DNA of 64,000 nt from [Eubacterium] saphenum (GCA_004555725.1 SFHC01000006.1:58423-122422); one strand, 5' to 3'. Counted from the stretch's first letter, positions 53,652-63,323 are shown. The notes: generated by a model not told the origin, from the sequence alone. Translations and numbers: made by a program.

Positions 53652-54575
53652 TCAGTCCATCCTTTCTGTGCGATTGACGCGAGGTTCTTGTGCGGGATCC
53701 TGCAGATACTGTTTTACGGTATCTGAAAACGCGTCCTGAAGAAGTGTGTTGATGGACTGGTAATCGCGGCCGGGATGTTTTTCCTGTGCGGCCGGGATCA
53801 GCAGCTCAGAGAGCAGACAGTACATCTGCTTCTTCTGGCCGTCAAGACAGGCCAGGTGTTTGCTGATCGTTCCGGTGTCAGCGCGCTCAACCGGGCCGGT
53901 CAGGCTGCTGATAACGCCGTTTTTCAGTGCATTCTGCACGTTCAGCGTGACAAGAGGGGACAGCGCCGCACGCGCGTGTTCTTCTGTGAAGCCGCAGTCC
54001 TGAAGCATCTGAATGCTTGTCAGGAGCAGAGCATTGACAAGGTTGCTCGCAATTGCGGCTGCGCAGTGGTAGCGTACCTTGGATCTGGGGTCGATTTCCT
54101 GCAGGTGAAGACCGATTTTTCTAAGCACTGGAATCATAGTTTCTAATGCCCGGTGATCTCCTTCAATGGCAAAAAAAACATCCGGCATCTGCTCATAAGC
54201 GTGATAACGATCGCTTACAGCAAACAGCGGATGAACGGAAAAGGCCGCAGCCCCTGTATCTTCAATTCCCGGAAACGCATCTTCTGAAGAAAGCGCTCCG
54301 CTCGTATGACCGATCAGTTTTCCCTGGAGCAGCGCCGGATCAATCTCCTGATACACAGAAGTAATCAATCCGTCTGGGACCGTCAGGAACAGCACGTCAC
54401 TCTGCCGGGCAAGTTCATTGATATCTTTGAAACTTCTGCTGCCTGTAAAATGTGCTGCCTCCATCGAGGACTCCGCAGTTCGGCTGTAATAGCCGGAAAC
54501 CTGCAGACCGTGGGTGCTGAAATATTTTCCAATGGTAAAGCCGACTTTGCCGGCTCCTGTAATTCCGATTCTCAT
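53652..54575 (-). CDS. panG: PanG-like reductase (Rossmann and DUF2520 domains)
   Basis: A 307-residue NAD(P)-binding protein. The N-terminal Rossmann fold has GAGKVGFTIGKYF (residues 7-19), and the C-terminal half is DUF2520 (about 130-260), with CAAAIASNLVNALL around its conserved helix. The family includes PanG, an alternative ketopantoate reductase first described in Francisella, to which clostridial proteins are related. Its place directly before panB and panC, with no panE in the operon, supports conversion of ketopantoate to pantoate. This is inference; ilvC can also do this step in some bacteria. GGGAGG is 8 bases before the ATG. Confidence 0.75.
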   Translation of the reverse strand: MRIGITGAGKVGFTIGKYFSTHGLQVSGYYSRTAESSMEAAHFTGSRSFKDINELARQSDVLFLTVPDGLITSVYQEIDPALLQGKLIGHTSGALSSEDAFPGIEDTGAAAFSVHPLFAVSDRYHAYEQMPDVFFAIEGDHRALETMIPVLRKIGLHLQEIDPRSKVRYHCAAAIASNLVNALLLTSIQMLQDCGFTEEHARAALSPLVTLNVQNALKNGVISSLTGPVERADTGTISKHLACLDGQKKQMYCLLSELLIPAAQEKHPGRDYQSINTLLQDAFSDTVKQYLQDPAQEPRVNRTERMD

Positions 54576-54730
54576 TCTCTACACCTCCCAGAAATGTCCG
54601 GGATGGCGTGCTGAACTGGATCCATATCTGTATATTCCAGGGGTTCAGTCATATTTAATCTTGAAGTACCTTTTGGTACGTCTGTGCGCGTGGCACGTCG
54701 GTACAGTTTCCAAACGGGAATACCGTCCAT
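54572..54730 (-). CDS. possible 52-residue leader ORF of the pan operon
   Basis: On the minus strand an ORF begins at the ATG 54730, seven bases after the promoter -10 box, so the transcript would start at or next to the start codon and have no leader. It runs 52 codons through the whole upstream region and its TGA overlaps the panG ATG (ATGA). The peptide shows no known motif. The exact overlap and the start at the inferred transcript end favour translation and coupling; chance cannot be excluded (an ORF of this length is not rare). Confidence 0.3.
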   Translation of the reverse strand: MDGIPVWKLYRRATRTDVPKGTSRLNMTEPLEYTDMDPVQHAIPDISGRCRE

Positions 54731-54737
54731 CGTGAAA

Positions 54738-54766
54738 ATTCTATCACGCAGCAGGCAATCTGTAAA
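54738..54766 (-). promoter_or_regulatory. promoter of the pan operon
   Basis: On the minus strand TTTACA (54766-54761), a 17-bp spacer and TAGAAT (54743-54738), about 155 bases before panG. The transcribed leader includes a short hairpin GTACC-AAAA-GGTAC at about 54666-54679. The remaining gap toward gltD (54767-54837) shows nothing else. Confidence 0.75.
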
Positions 54767-54837
54767 GACAGGAGATGTCGGAAAAATATGTAAACGAAAG
54801 TCTGCACATCTCTGCGGATTGCTGCAGATAATAAAGT

Positions 54838-54866
54838 CCGGAAAGCAGAGGAGTCCTGCTTTCCGG
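54838..54866 (-). terminator. terminator of the glt operon
   Basis: CCGGAAAGCAG (54838-54848) and CTGCTTTCCGG (54856-54866) are perfect inverted copies, a seven-base loop between them. On the minus strand ACTTTATTATC follows, a moderate T run. It lies 36 bases after the gltD stop. Confidence 0.7.
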
Positions 54867-54901
54867 CGGGATTAGAGATGCTGATTCGGTTTGCAAGAGC
54901 A

Positions 54902-56377
54902 TCAGATCAGATTGGTATATCCGAGGAGGCAGTCGTCAATTTCTGCTGCAGCGCTTCTGCCTTCTGCAATCGCGGAGACGACGAGGGAGGCTCCCGTGTG
55001 CATGTCTCCGGCGGTAAATACCTTTTTCCTTGACGCGGCATGTTTCCCGGGCTCCGTTACGACTGTCCTGTCCATATCGACAGAGAACGCCCTGCAGATA
55101 TCCTCCCGGCATCCGGAAAAACCGGCCGCGCAGATGAGCAGATCGCAGTCCAGCGTGTCTCCTGCGGTGGTTTTGACTGCAGTCAGCTGATTCTTTTCAT
55201 TCGTAATAAAGGATTCCGCCTGGACAGAGAATCGGCGCGGATCAGAACCGGTGAGGGCGATGATTTCTTCATGTGCGTAATCAGCCGGAAGGACTCCGTT
55301 TTTATCCGTGTACGCATCTTTTCCTCTGCGGACAAGCTGCAGGATCCCGGCGGCATTCTGACGGAGCGCGGTTGCGGCGCAGTCACTTGCGGTGTCGCCG
55401 TTTCCGATAATGATGACCTGTTTCCCTTCAGCGTTCAAACCGCTGTTCTCTTCAGAATGTGCGGCGGACGCAGATGACTCGTCTTCAGAGAATGCAGGAA
55501 TCCCCTTGCCCGTTTTGGTTTTGTCGAGAGGAAAACCCTGGCGCAGCTGCACTTCTGCGGATGCTTTCAGATATTCTGTACCAGTGCAGATTCCGTGGAC
55601 AGCCCCGTCGTCAAACGGGAGACGCCGGGCGTTTTCTGCGCCGCAGCAGAGAAGAACGGCATCGTATTCAGACAAAATGCGCTCGGCAAGGGCAGGATCA
55701 GAGCAGTCACACCTGGTCTTGAAAATGACGCCCTCCTGCTCCATCAGACGGATTCGGCGGAAGACGACAGATTTATCCAGTTTCATGTTCGGGATGCCGT
55801 AAGTCAGCAGTCCTCCCGGACAGGCCTCGCGTTCGTAGACCGTGACTAAATGGCCGCGGTGATTCAGCTGGTCGGCAGCTGCAAGTCCTGCCGGGCCGGA
55901 ACCGATGACGGCGACTTGTTTTCCGGAACGCTGAAGAGGGATGCGCGGCTTGATTTTACCGGTTCGGAACGCTTCCTCGATAATATAGAGTTCATTGTCG
56001 CGGATCGTAATCGGGGCGTCATTCTGCCCGCAGAGACAGGCGCGCTCGCACGGGGCGGGGCATACGCGTCCGGTGAACTCTGGGAAATTATTTGTCTTCA
56101 GGAGCCTGGAGAGCGCATGGGACTCATTATTGTCATAAATCATCTCGTTCCATTCCGGAATCAGATTGTGGAGCGGACAGCCGAACAGACGGCCTTCCCA
56201 GGACATGCCCGCCTGGCAGAACGGAGTTCCGCAGTTCATGCAGCGCGCGCCCTGCAGAATTCTCTGTTCATGAGAAAGCGGAATGTGAAATTCCATCCAG
56301 TCCTGCGCACGCTCTTCCGGAGGACGGCAGGCGCAGACTTCCCGGTTGTATTCCATAAATCCAGTCGGTTTACCCAT
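54902..56377 (-). CDS. gltD: glutamate synthase small (beta) subunit
   Basis: Delivers electrons from NADPH to the large subunit. The 491-residue flavoprotein has N-terminal cysteines for two 4Fe-4S clusters (CMNCGTPFC at about 46-54 and CPAPCERACLC at about 106-116), the FAD-binding GSGPAGLAAA (about 158-167) and the NADPH-binding GNGDTASDCAA (about 332-342). Before the NADPH site is a Ser/Glu/Ala-rich insert of about 25 residues (near 300-325) not usual for GltD. The ATG is 2 bases after the gltB stop, with its AAGGAGG inside the last gltB codons, so translation is coupled. Confidence 0.96.
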   Translation of the reverse strand: MGKPTGFMEYNREVCACRPPEERAQDWMEFHIPLSHEQRILQGARCMNCGTPFCQAGMSWEGRLFGCPLHNLIPEWNEMIYDNNESHALSRLLKTNNFPEFTGRVCPAPCERACLCGQNDAPITIRDNELYIIEEAFRTGKIKPRIPLQRSGKQVAVIGSGPAGLAAADQLNHRGHLVTVYEREACPGGLLTYGIPNMKLDKSVVFRRIRLMEQEGVIFKTRCDCSDPALAERILSEYDAVLLCCGAENARRLPFDDGAVHGICTGTEYLKASAEVQLRQGFPLDKTKTGKGIPAFSEDESSASAAHSEENSGLNAEGKQVIIIGNGDTASDCAATALRQNAAGILQLVRRGKDAYTDKNGVLPADYAHEEIIALTGSDPRRFSVQAESFITNEKNQLTAVKTTAGDTLDCDLLICAAGFSGCREDICRAFSVDMDRTVVTEPGKHAASRKKVFTAGDMHTGASLVVSAIAEGRSAAAEIDDCLLGYTNLI

Positions 56378-56379
56378 AA

Positions 56380-59300
56380 TTATCGAACCTCCTTATGATG
56401 AATGTAAGAGAAGGCTTCCAGTTCAGCCTGGCTTCTGGACAGTCCTTTTTCCTCAAAGTGAGCGATGGTTTTCAGCATCTTGTCATAATCGATCGGCATG
56501 ATTTTCTTGAAGCACGGGATGTATGACTTAAATGCGGCGAGAATGCGTTTTCCTTTTTTTGATCCGGTCGCTTCGACGTGCTGCTGAATCAGTGTGCGGA
56601 GTTCATCAATATCGTGCTTTTCTGTCAGGGTATCCGTCATGACCTGGTCTTTGTTCAGACGCAGGTAAAGATTGTGATTCTCGTCGAGCACATAGGCGAT
56701 TCCGCCAGACATGCCTGCCGCAAAATTCTTTCCGGTAGGACCGAGAACGACGACGCGTCCGCCGGTCATGTATTCACAACCGTGATCGCCGACACCTTCA
56801 ACGACGGCAGAGGCGCCGGAATTACGGACACAGAAGCGTTCTCCGGCGATGCCGCTGATGAATGCTGAGCCGCCGGTAGCACCGTAAAGCGCGACGTTTC
56901 CGCAGATGATGTTTTCCGAGGCCTCGTACGGCGCGTTTTCAGGCGGGTACAGAATCAGTTTGCCTCCGGAGAGGCCTTTGCCGAATCCGTCGTTGCAGTC
57001 GCCCTCCAGTTCCAGGGTGAGCCCTTTTGGAATAAAGGAGCCAAAGGACTGGCCGCCTCCGCCTTTGCAGTGAATGACATAGCTGTCATCAAGAAGACTG
57101 TTTCCGCAGTGTTTGGTGATTTCTGAGCCGAACAGTGTGCCGAAGCAGCGGTCTGTAGAGGAAACCCTAAGAGAAAGAGCACCGGTCTTTTTCTTCAGCA
57201 GTGTTTTTCCAAGCTGCTTCAGAAGAATCCGGTAATCCGCTGTTTTCTCCAGATGGAAGTCATAGGTGTTCTCCGGGTTGAAGTGAAAGCCGGTGCGCCG
57301 GTCGTGCTGCAATACAGCCTGCAGGTCCACAGTCTCTGCACGGTGCGTGTTCATATGTGAGCGGACTTTAAGAAGATCGCTTCTTCCAATCAGTTCGTCT
57401 ACAGTCCGGATGCCGAGTCTGGCCATATGCTGACGCAGCCCCTCTGCGACAAAGTACATGAAATTGATGACATGCTCCGGCTTTCCGTGAAATCTCTTTC
57501 TGAGCTTTGGGTTCTGGGTGGCGATGCCGAACGGGCAGGTGTCCAGATTGCAGACGCGCATCATGCAGCATCCCATGGCGACAAGAGGCGCTGTCGCAAA
57601 ACCGAATTCTTCTGCTCCGAGCATGCAGGCGATTGCGACATCTCTTCCGGTCATGAGCTTTCCGTCAGCCTCGATGACTACCTGAGAGCGCAGGCCGTTC
57701 TGAATCAGCGTCTGGTGCGCTTCTGCAACTCCCAGTTCCCACGGAAGACCGGCGTTATGAATCGATGTCATCGGCGCAGCGCCGGTTCCGCCGTCGTATC
57801 CGGAGATCAGAACGACCTGTGCGCCGGCTTTTGCGACGCCGGCCGCGATCGTTCCGACTCCGGCTTCAGAAACCAGCTTGATCGCGATTCTCGCATCGCG
57901 GTTGGCGTTTTTCAGATCGTAGATCAGTTCGGCCAGGTCTTCGATGGAATAGATGTCGTGATGCGGCGGAGGAGAAATCAGGGATACACCTGGTGTTGAG
58001 CAGCGTGTCTTGGCGATCCACGGATAGACTTTTCCTCCCGGGAGGTTTCCTCCTTCTCCAGGTTTTGCTCCCTGTGCCATCTTGATCTGGATCTCTTTGG
58101 CGCTGTTCAGGTATTCACTTGTCACGCCGAATCTTCCGGAAGCGACCTGCTTGACAGAAGAGTTCTTGTCCGTGCCGTAACGGGCAGGGTTTTCTCCGCC
58201 TTCTCCGGAATTGGACTTACCGCCGATTCGGTTCATTGCCTCGGCCATACATTCATGTGCTTCTTCGGAGATGGAGCCGTAGCTCATCGCGCCGGTCTTG
58301 AAGCGCTTGACGATTTCGGATGCCGGCTCGACCTCATCAAGCGGAACGCCGCCGTCCTCTGCGTACTGGAATTCCAGAAGGCCGCGGAGTGTATGCGGTT
58401 TTTCTGCGTAGTCCACCAGGCGTGCGTACTCGCGGAAAGCTTCCGGATCGTTTTCCTGACAGGCTTTCTGCAGCAGCAGGATGGTCTCCGGACTGTACAT
58501 ATGGTCTTCTTTGTCCGGACCGGAACGGAGACGGTGGTCGCCGATGCTGTTCAGCCGGGAATCAAATCCGAGTCCGAGCGGATCGAAGGCCTGATTGTGG
58601 TTCCACTCGACACTTTCTTCGATTTCTTCCAGCCCGATTCCTTCCACGCGGCTGATGGTGTTGGTGAAGTATTCATCGATCACCTGGTGATTGATGCCGA
58701 CACATTCAAAAATCTGCGCGCACTGGTAAGATTGGATGGTAGAAATTCCCATTTTTGAGGCGATCTTTACAATTCCGTGCAGAATCGCGCTGTTATAGTC
58801 GTTGATTGCCGCAGAAGGCTCCTTGTCCAGGAGGCCGACGGACGCCATCTCTTCAATACATTCATGCGCCAGGTACGGATTGATTGCCTGCGCGCCGTAG
58901 CCGAGCAGGGTTGCAAAATGATGAACGGTCCTTGGCTCGGCACTTTCCAGAATGATAGATACCGTCGTGCTCTTCTTGGTGCGCACCAGATAATGCTGAA
59001 GCGCAGAAACCGCAAGCAGGGAAGGAATTGCCGCATGGTTCTCATCTACGCCGCGGTCAGACAGAATCAGAATGTTTGCCCCGTTTCTGTATGCGCGGTC
59101 GCAGTCCACGAACAGACGGTCCAGTGCGTTTTTCAGCGGCGAGCCCTTATAATACAGGATCGGGATGGTTGCCACATGGAATCCCGGCTGGTCGATATAG
59201 CGGATCTTCATCAGATCAACTGACGTCAGGATCGGGTTGTGGATCTGCAGTTTTCTGCAGTTTTCCGGCTTTTCCTCCAGCAGGTTCCCGTCTGTTCCGA

Positions 59301-60966
59301 CATAGATCGTCGTATCGGTAATTATTTCCTCACGGATGGCATCAATCGGCGGGTTTGTAACTTGTGCGAACAGCTGTTTGAAGTAGTTAAACAGAGGCTG
59401 GTGTTTCTCGGAAAGCACGGCAAGCGGGGTGTCAACGCCCATTGCAGTTGTCGGCTCCTCGCCGTTTTCAGCCATTGGAAGCATACATTCTGTGACTTCC
59501 TCATATGTGTATCCGAACGCCTTGTACAGGCGGTCGCGCAGTTCCTGCGGTGATTTTTCCACCTTGCGGTTAGGGATTGGAAGATCCTTCAGATAGATCA
59601 GATTTGCGTCCAGCCACTCGCCATACGGTCTGCGGTGCGCGTAGTACGATTTCAGATCCTCATCTTCTACAATTTTCTGACGGAGTGTGTCGATGAGGAG
59701 CATGCGTCCCGGCTTCAGTCTGGATTTTTTCACAATCCGTTCTTCAGGGATGTCCAGAACGCCGACCTCAGAAGAAAGGATCAGCGTATCATCGCTCGTC
59801 AAATACCACCTGCAAGGACGCAGCCCGTTTCTGTCCAGCACCGCGCCGACACTGTCGCCGTCTGAAAAAACAACTGCGGCAGGTCCGTCCCAAGGCTCCA
59901 TCATGGTGGCATAGTAATGGTAAAAATCACGCTTTGACCGGCTGATTTTTCGTTCGTTCGCCCACGGTTCAGGCAGCGTCATCATGACAGCCTGCGGAAG
60001 ATCGATGCCGTTCATCATCAGGAACTCAAGCGTATTGTCCAGCATGGCAGAATCAGACCCATCCGGATCGACAACTGGAAGGATCTTGTCAATATCCGTG
60101 TCAGAAAATACACTGCTGTGCATCGTCTCTTCGCGCGCGAGCATACGGTCGATGTTGCCGCGGATCGTATTGATTTCACCGTTGTGCATGATGTAGCGAT
60201 ACGGATGCGCTCTTTCCCAGCTTGGATTGGTGTTGGTGGAGAACCTGGAGTGCACCAGAGCGAGCGCGCTTCTGCAGTCCGGGTCTGTAAGATCAGGGTA
60301 GAATTTTCTCAGCTGTGATACTAGAAACATACCCTTGTAGACAATCGTGCGGCTGGAGAAAGAGGGAATATAGGTATTGTTGTTGGAGTGTTCAAAAACG
60401 CGGCGGACCACGTAAAGTTTGCGGTCAAAGTCCAGTCCGCGTCTGACTTCCGGCGGACGCTTGACAAAACACTGCAGGATCACAGGCATACAGTCGCGCG
60501 CGCGGTCGCCTAAGATTTCCGGATGGGTCGGAACTTTTCTCCAGCCAAGGAAGTCCATGCCTTCCTTATCAACGATGATCTCCAGCATTTTCATCGCCTG
60601 CGCGCGTTTCAGCTGGTCGCGCGGCAGAAACAGCACACCGACGCCGTAATCCCGTTCCTGGCCGAGAAGTATCCCGTCTTTCTCCGCTGATTTCTTCATC
60701 AGAAGGTGCGGAATCTGGATCAGAATGCCGACACCGTCTCCAGTCTTTCCGGAGGCGTCTTTTCCGGCGCGGTGTTCAAGCTTTTCAACGATCTTCAGCG
60801 CATCATCCACGGTCTGGCTGGTTTTCTCGCCGTGAATGTTGACGACAGCGCCGATTCCGCAGGAATCGTGTTCAAAAGACGGATCATATAACTTCTGTTG
60901 AAAACGTACAGGATTCACCTGTGCGTCATGAGCCTTTCCTTGATGGTATTTCGTCATTGCGTTCAT
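56380..60966 (-). CDS. gltB: glutamate synthase large (alpha) subunit
   Basis: Makes two glutamates from glutamine and 2-oxoglutarate. The 1,528-residue protein has the class II glutamine amidotransferase domain, whose catalytic cysteine C36 in EHDSCGIG becomes N-terminal after removal of a 35-residue propeptide. The central domain, the FMN-binding synthase domain (KLVSEAGVGTIAAG to ISGYDGGTGA) and the 3Fe-4S cysteines in CCMMRVCNLDTC follow, then the C-terminal beta-helix (GXXGG repeats). ATG 60966 is very close to the AAAGG ribosome binding site; the ATG at 60957 is spaced better and may be used. Confidence 0.97.
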   Translation of the reverse strand: MNAMTKYHQGKAHDAQVNPVRFQQKLYDPSFEHDSCGIGAVVNIHGEKTSQTVDDALKIVEKLEHRAGKDASGKTGDGVGILIQIPHLLMKKSAEKDGILLGQERDYGVGVLFLPRDQLKRAQAMKMLEIIVDKEGMDFLGWRKVPTHPEILGDRARDCMPVILQCFVKRPPEVRRGLDFDRKLYVVRRVFEHSNNNTYIPSFSSRTIVYKGMFLVSQLRKFYPDLTDPDCRSALALVHSRFSTNTNPSWERAHPYRYIMHNGEINTIRGNIDRMLAREETMHSSVFSDTDIDKILPVVDPDGSDSAMLDNTLEFLMMNGIDLPQAVMMTLPEPWANERKISRSKRDFYHYYATMMEPWDGPAAVVFSDGDSVGAVLDRNGLRPCRWYLTSDDTLILSSEVGVLDIPEERIVKKSRLKPGRMLLIDTLRQKIVEDEDLKSYYAHRRPYGEWLDANLIYLKDLPIPNRKVEKSPQELRDRLYKAFGYTYEEVTECMLPMAENGEEPTTAMGVDTPLAVLSEKHQPLFNYFKQLFAQVTNPPIDAIREEIITDTTIYVGTDGNLLEEKPENCRKLQIHNPILTSVDLMKIRYIDQPGFHVATIPILYYKGSPLKNALDRLFVDCDRAYRNGANILILSDRGVDENHAAIPSLLAVSALQHYLVRTKKSTTVSIILESAEPRTVHHFATLLGYGAQAINPYLAHECIEEMASVGLLDKEPSAAINDYNSAILHGIVKIASKMGISTIQSYQCAQIFECVGINHQVIDEYFTNTISRVEGIGLEEIEESVEWNHNQAFDPLGLGFDSRLNSIGDHRLRSGPDKEDHMYSPETILLLQKACQENDPEAFREYARLVDYAEKPHTLRGLLEFQYAEDGGVPLDEVEPASEIVKRFKTGAMSYGSISEEAHECMAEAMNRIGGKSNSGEGGENPARYGTDKNSSVKQVASGRFGVTSEYLNSAKEIQIKMAQGAKPGEGGNLPGGKVYPWIAKTRCSTPGVSLISPPPHHDIYSIEDLAELIYDLKNANRDARIAIKLVSEAGVGTIAAGVAKAGAQVVLISGYDGGTGAAPMTSIHNAGLPWELGVAEAHQTLIQNGLRSQVVIEADGKLMTGRDVAIACMLGAEEFGFATAPLVAMGCCMMRVCNLDTCPFGIATQNPKLRKRFHGKPEHVINFMYFVAEGLRQHMARLGIRTVDELIGRSDLLKVRSHMNTHRAETVDLQAVLQHDRRTGFHFNPENTYDFHLEKTADYRILLKQLGKTLLKKKTGALSLRVSSTDRCFGTLFGSEITKHCGNSLLDDSYVIHCKGGGGQSFGSFIPKGLTLELEGDCNDGFGKGLSGGKLILYPPENAPYEASENIICGNVALYGATGGSAFISGIAGERFCVRNSGASAVVEGVGDHGCEYMTGGRVVVLGPTGKNFAAGMSGGIAYVLDENHNLYLRLNKDQVMTDTLTEKHDIDELRTLIQQHVEATGSKKGKRILAAFKSYIPCFKKIMPIDYDKMLKTIAHFEEKGLSRSQAELEAFSYIHHKEVR

Positions 60967-61565
60967 ATCCTTTCTCTAAGTGGGGAACTTCGCACAGGGG
61001 TGTGCAGAATATTAAGATTTTAGTTTGTGAAAAATTATACCACGAAAAGTCAGATATGGAAATATATATTTTGTGAAATAAAACATATAAATAGAGGTTA
61101 TAATGTGATAAATGACAAAATACACGCGGCAAGAGGTTATATTCGAATGATATGACCGGGTGCATGAATTTCCAATTAATCGTATCTCGGCTCAGGCGTA
61201 AATGTTTGAGCACGAAAGAAATACACATTAAAAATTCAACGTTTATTTCCTTGCGCATGGATTTTGTCCCGGACGTATACCGAATATGAATGTGTTACAA
61301 TACACAAATTATATACGTTAAATTGTTGACTAATAACAAAATAACGGGTAATATAAGAATTGTTCAAAGAAACAACTGTAGAAAACGGATATGTGGTCAA
61401 TTAATAAGGGGAAAATAGGACTGCAGAAAATAATTTATGATTGTGTGACCAAAGATGCACAAAAAAGTTCACATCTGCGAATTGGGGTAGCAGAGAACAA
61501 CAGCAGGGAGAGTCTGTCCGTATTCTGCAGCGGGATTCATGGGATCGTGAAAGGGGGAGACCATA
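60967..61565. promoter_or_regulatory. divergent regulatory region, gltB and amt
   Basis: 599 AT-rich bases. For glt (minus) TTTCCA (61062-61057), a 17-bp spacer and a consensus TATAAT (61039-61034) lie about 70 bases before gltB; the leader has two small hairpins, GCACA-CCCC-TGTGC (60991-61004) and a weak AAGT/ACTT near 60978. For amt (plus) TTGACT (61326-61331), a 17-bp spacer and TAATAT (61349-61354) lie about 200 bases before the gene. The leader of amt (61362-61565) shows no riboswitch I recognise. The central part (61070-61320) holds no gene. Divergent control by one nitrogen regulator is possible. Confidence 0.55.
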
Positions 61566-63323
61566 ATGAAAATCAATGTCACCACGGTTGGCTGGGTGTT
61601 GATAGCCGCCGCGCTGGTATACTTTATGCAGGCCGGATTTGCCTTATGTGAAGCTGGTCTGACGCGAGCCAAGAATACAGGAAACATTCTGATGAAAAAT
61701 ATGATGGATTTCTGTATCGGCACACCTTGTTTCTGGCTGCTCGGCTTTGGCCTGATGTTCGGAGGAACAGGGAACTTCATCGGCAGCTTTGATCCGCTGA
61801 TCAGAGGCACATACACCGCGGCCAACAGTGTTGTTCCGCAGACCATGCCTCTCTGGTGCTACGTTATTTTCCAGACGGTATTCTGCGCGACCGCGGCCAC
61901 AATCGTTTCTGGATCGATGGCAGAACGTACCAACTTCAAAGCGTATTGTATATATTCCGCAGTTATCTCATTATTTGTTTATCCGATCAGCGGTCACTGG
62001 ATCTGGGGCGGAGGCTGGCTCGGACAGCTCGGTTTCCACGATTTTGCAGGAAGCACCTGCGTACACATGGTCGGCGGCGTCATTGCCTGTCTCGGTGCGG
62101 CAATGCTCGGACCTCGCATCGGTAAGTACGACAAAGACGGAAACGCAAGAGCAATCCCTGGTCATAATATGACTGCATGCGCGCTCGGTGTGTTTATTCT
62201 CTGGTTTGCATGGTTCGGTTTTAACGGCGGCTCTACTGTAGCTATGGACAAGGCAGGAGCGATTTCCGCCAGTCTCGTATTTATGAACACCAACCTGGCG
62301 GCAGCTGTGGCGACATGCACGACGATGATTCTTACATGGATACGTTATGGTAAACCAGATGTCTCCATGACATTCAACGCAGCCCTTGCAGGACTGGTTG
62401 CCATCACTGCTCCTTGTGATTGCGTATCTCCGGTCGGAAGCTTCTTTATCGGACTGATCGCCGGAATCCTCGTGGTATTCAGCGTTGAGTTCTTTGATAA
62501 CAAGGCCAAGATCGATGATCCGGTCGGCGCCATCTCTGTTCACGGCGCAAACGGTATCTGGGGAACACTTTCTGTCGGCCTGTTCTCAACAGGAGCTGAC
62601 GGCGTCGGAAAGGGCCTCTTCTATGGCGGAGGTGTTCATCAGCTTGGAATCCAGGCAGCTGGAATCGCCAGTGTACTGGTATATGTACTTGTCATCATGT
62701 TTATCGCTTTTAAGATCATTGATAAGACGATTGGACTTCGGGTTCCCGCAGAAGTTGAAATCGATGGCCTTGACATTCATGAACACGGACTGGCATCTGC
62801 ATATTCCGGGTTTGCCATCACCGACGCAACCGATTACACCATGGATGTCAATGAAAATACAGACCTTGGAGAAGAAAATTTCGATCAGGCATCGAACGCA
62901 CAGATCAATGCAGCTGTAAAGGTACAGAAAGTCCAGACGGAAACCGCATCTTCAGACGAATATATGACAGGAATGCATAAAGTTACGATCATCTGCCGTA
63001 TGGAGCGGTTCGACCATCTGAAGAAAGCGCTGAATGAACTGGGTGTAACCGGAATGACCATGACCCAGGTTATGGGATCCGGAATCCAGAAGGGATCCGC
63101 AGAGCGCTATCGAGGTGCGGTTGTCGATTCCACACTGCTTCCTAAGATTAAGATCGATGTTATCGTCGGAAAGATTCCGGTCGACAAGGTTGTAGAAACA
63201 GCTAAGAAAGCTCTGTATACTGGACATATCGGAGATGGAAAGATCTTCGTATACGATGTTCTGCACGTAGTGAAAGTAAGAACCGGAGAAGAAGACTTGG
63301 CAGCCCTGCAGGATGTAGAGTAG
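61566..63323 (+). CDS. amt: ammonium transporter with fused C-terminal PII signalling domain
   Basis: A 585-residue fusion. Residues 1 to about 405 are an Amt/Mep/Rh channel with about 11 membrane segments; the paired pore histidines are in CVHMVGG (about 159-165) and SVHGANGIWG (about 321-330). A linker rich in Asp, Glu and Asn (about 405-468) leads to a complete PII (GlnB/GlnK) domain at 470-580. Its T-loop holds the conserved Tyr in AERYRGAV (Y515) and the C-terminal RTGEEDLAAL. PII proteins normally bind Amt as separate trimers and block it when nitrogen is plentiful; here the sensor is tethered. GGGGGAG is 6 bases before the ATG. Confidence 0.95.
   Translation: MKINVTTVGWVLIAAALVYFMQAGFALCEAGLTRAKNTGNILMKNMMDFCIGTPCFWLLGFGLMFGGTGNFIGSFDPLIRGTYTAANSVVPQTMPLWCYVIFQTVFCATAATIVSGSMAERTNFKAYCIYSAVISLFVYPISGHWIWGGGWLGQLGFHDFAGSTCVHMVGGVIACLGAAMLGPRIGKYDKDGNARAIPGHNMTACALGVFILWFAWFGFNGGSTVAMDKAGAISASLVFMNTNLAAAVATCTTMILTWIRYGKPDVSMTFNAALAGLVAITAPCDCVSPVGSFFIGLIAGILVVFSVEFFDNKAKIDDPVGAISVHGANGIWGTLSVGLFSTGADGVGKGLFYGGGVHQLGIQAAGIASVLVYVLVIMFIAFKIIDKTIGLRVPAEVEIDGLDIHEHGLASAYSGFAITDATDYTMDVNENTDLGEENFDQASNAQINAAVKVQKVQTETASSDEYMTGMHKVTIICRMERFDHLKKALNELGVTGMTMTQVMGSGIQKGSAERYRGAVVDSTLLPKIKIDVIVGKIPVDKVVETAKKALYTGHIGDGKIFVYDVLHVVKVRTGEEDLAALQDVE

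Noticed and set aside
60970..61565. ANTAR-type paired hairpins in the glt and amt leaders
   Set aside because: Small hairpins exist, but none has the six-base loop with A at 1 and G at 4 expected for ANTAR target RNA.
61391..61651. An 86-codon ORF overlapping the amt start
   Set aside because: It has no ribosome binding site, is in another frame, and runs into the clear Amt coding sequence.
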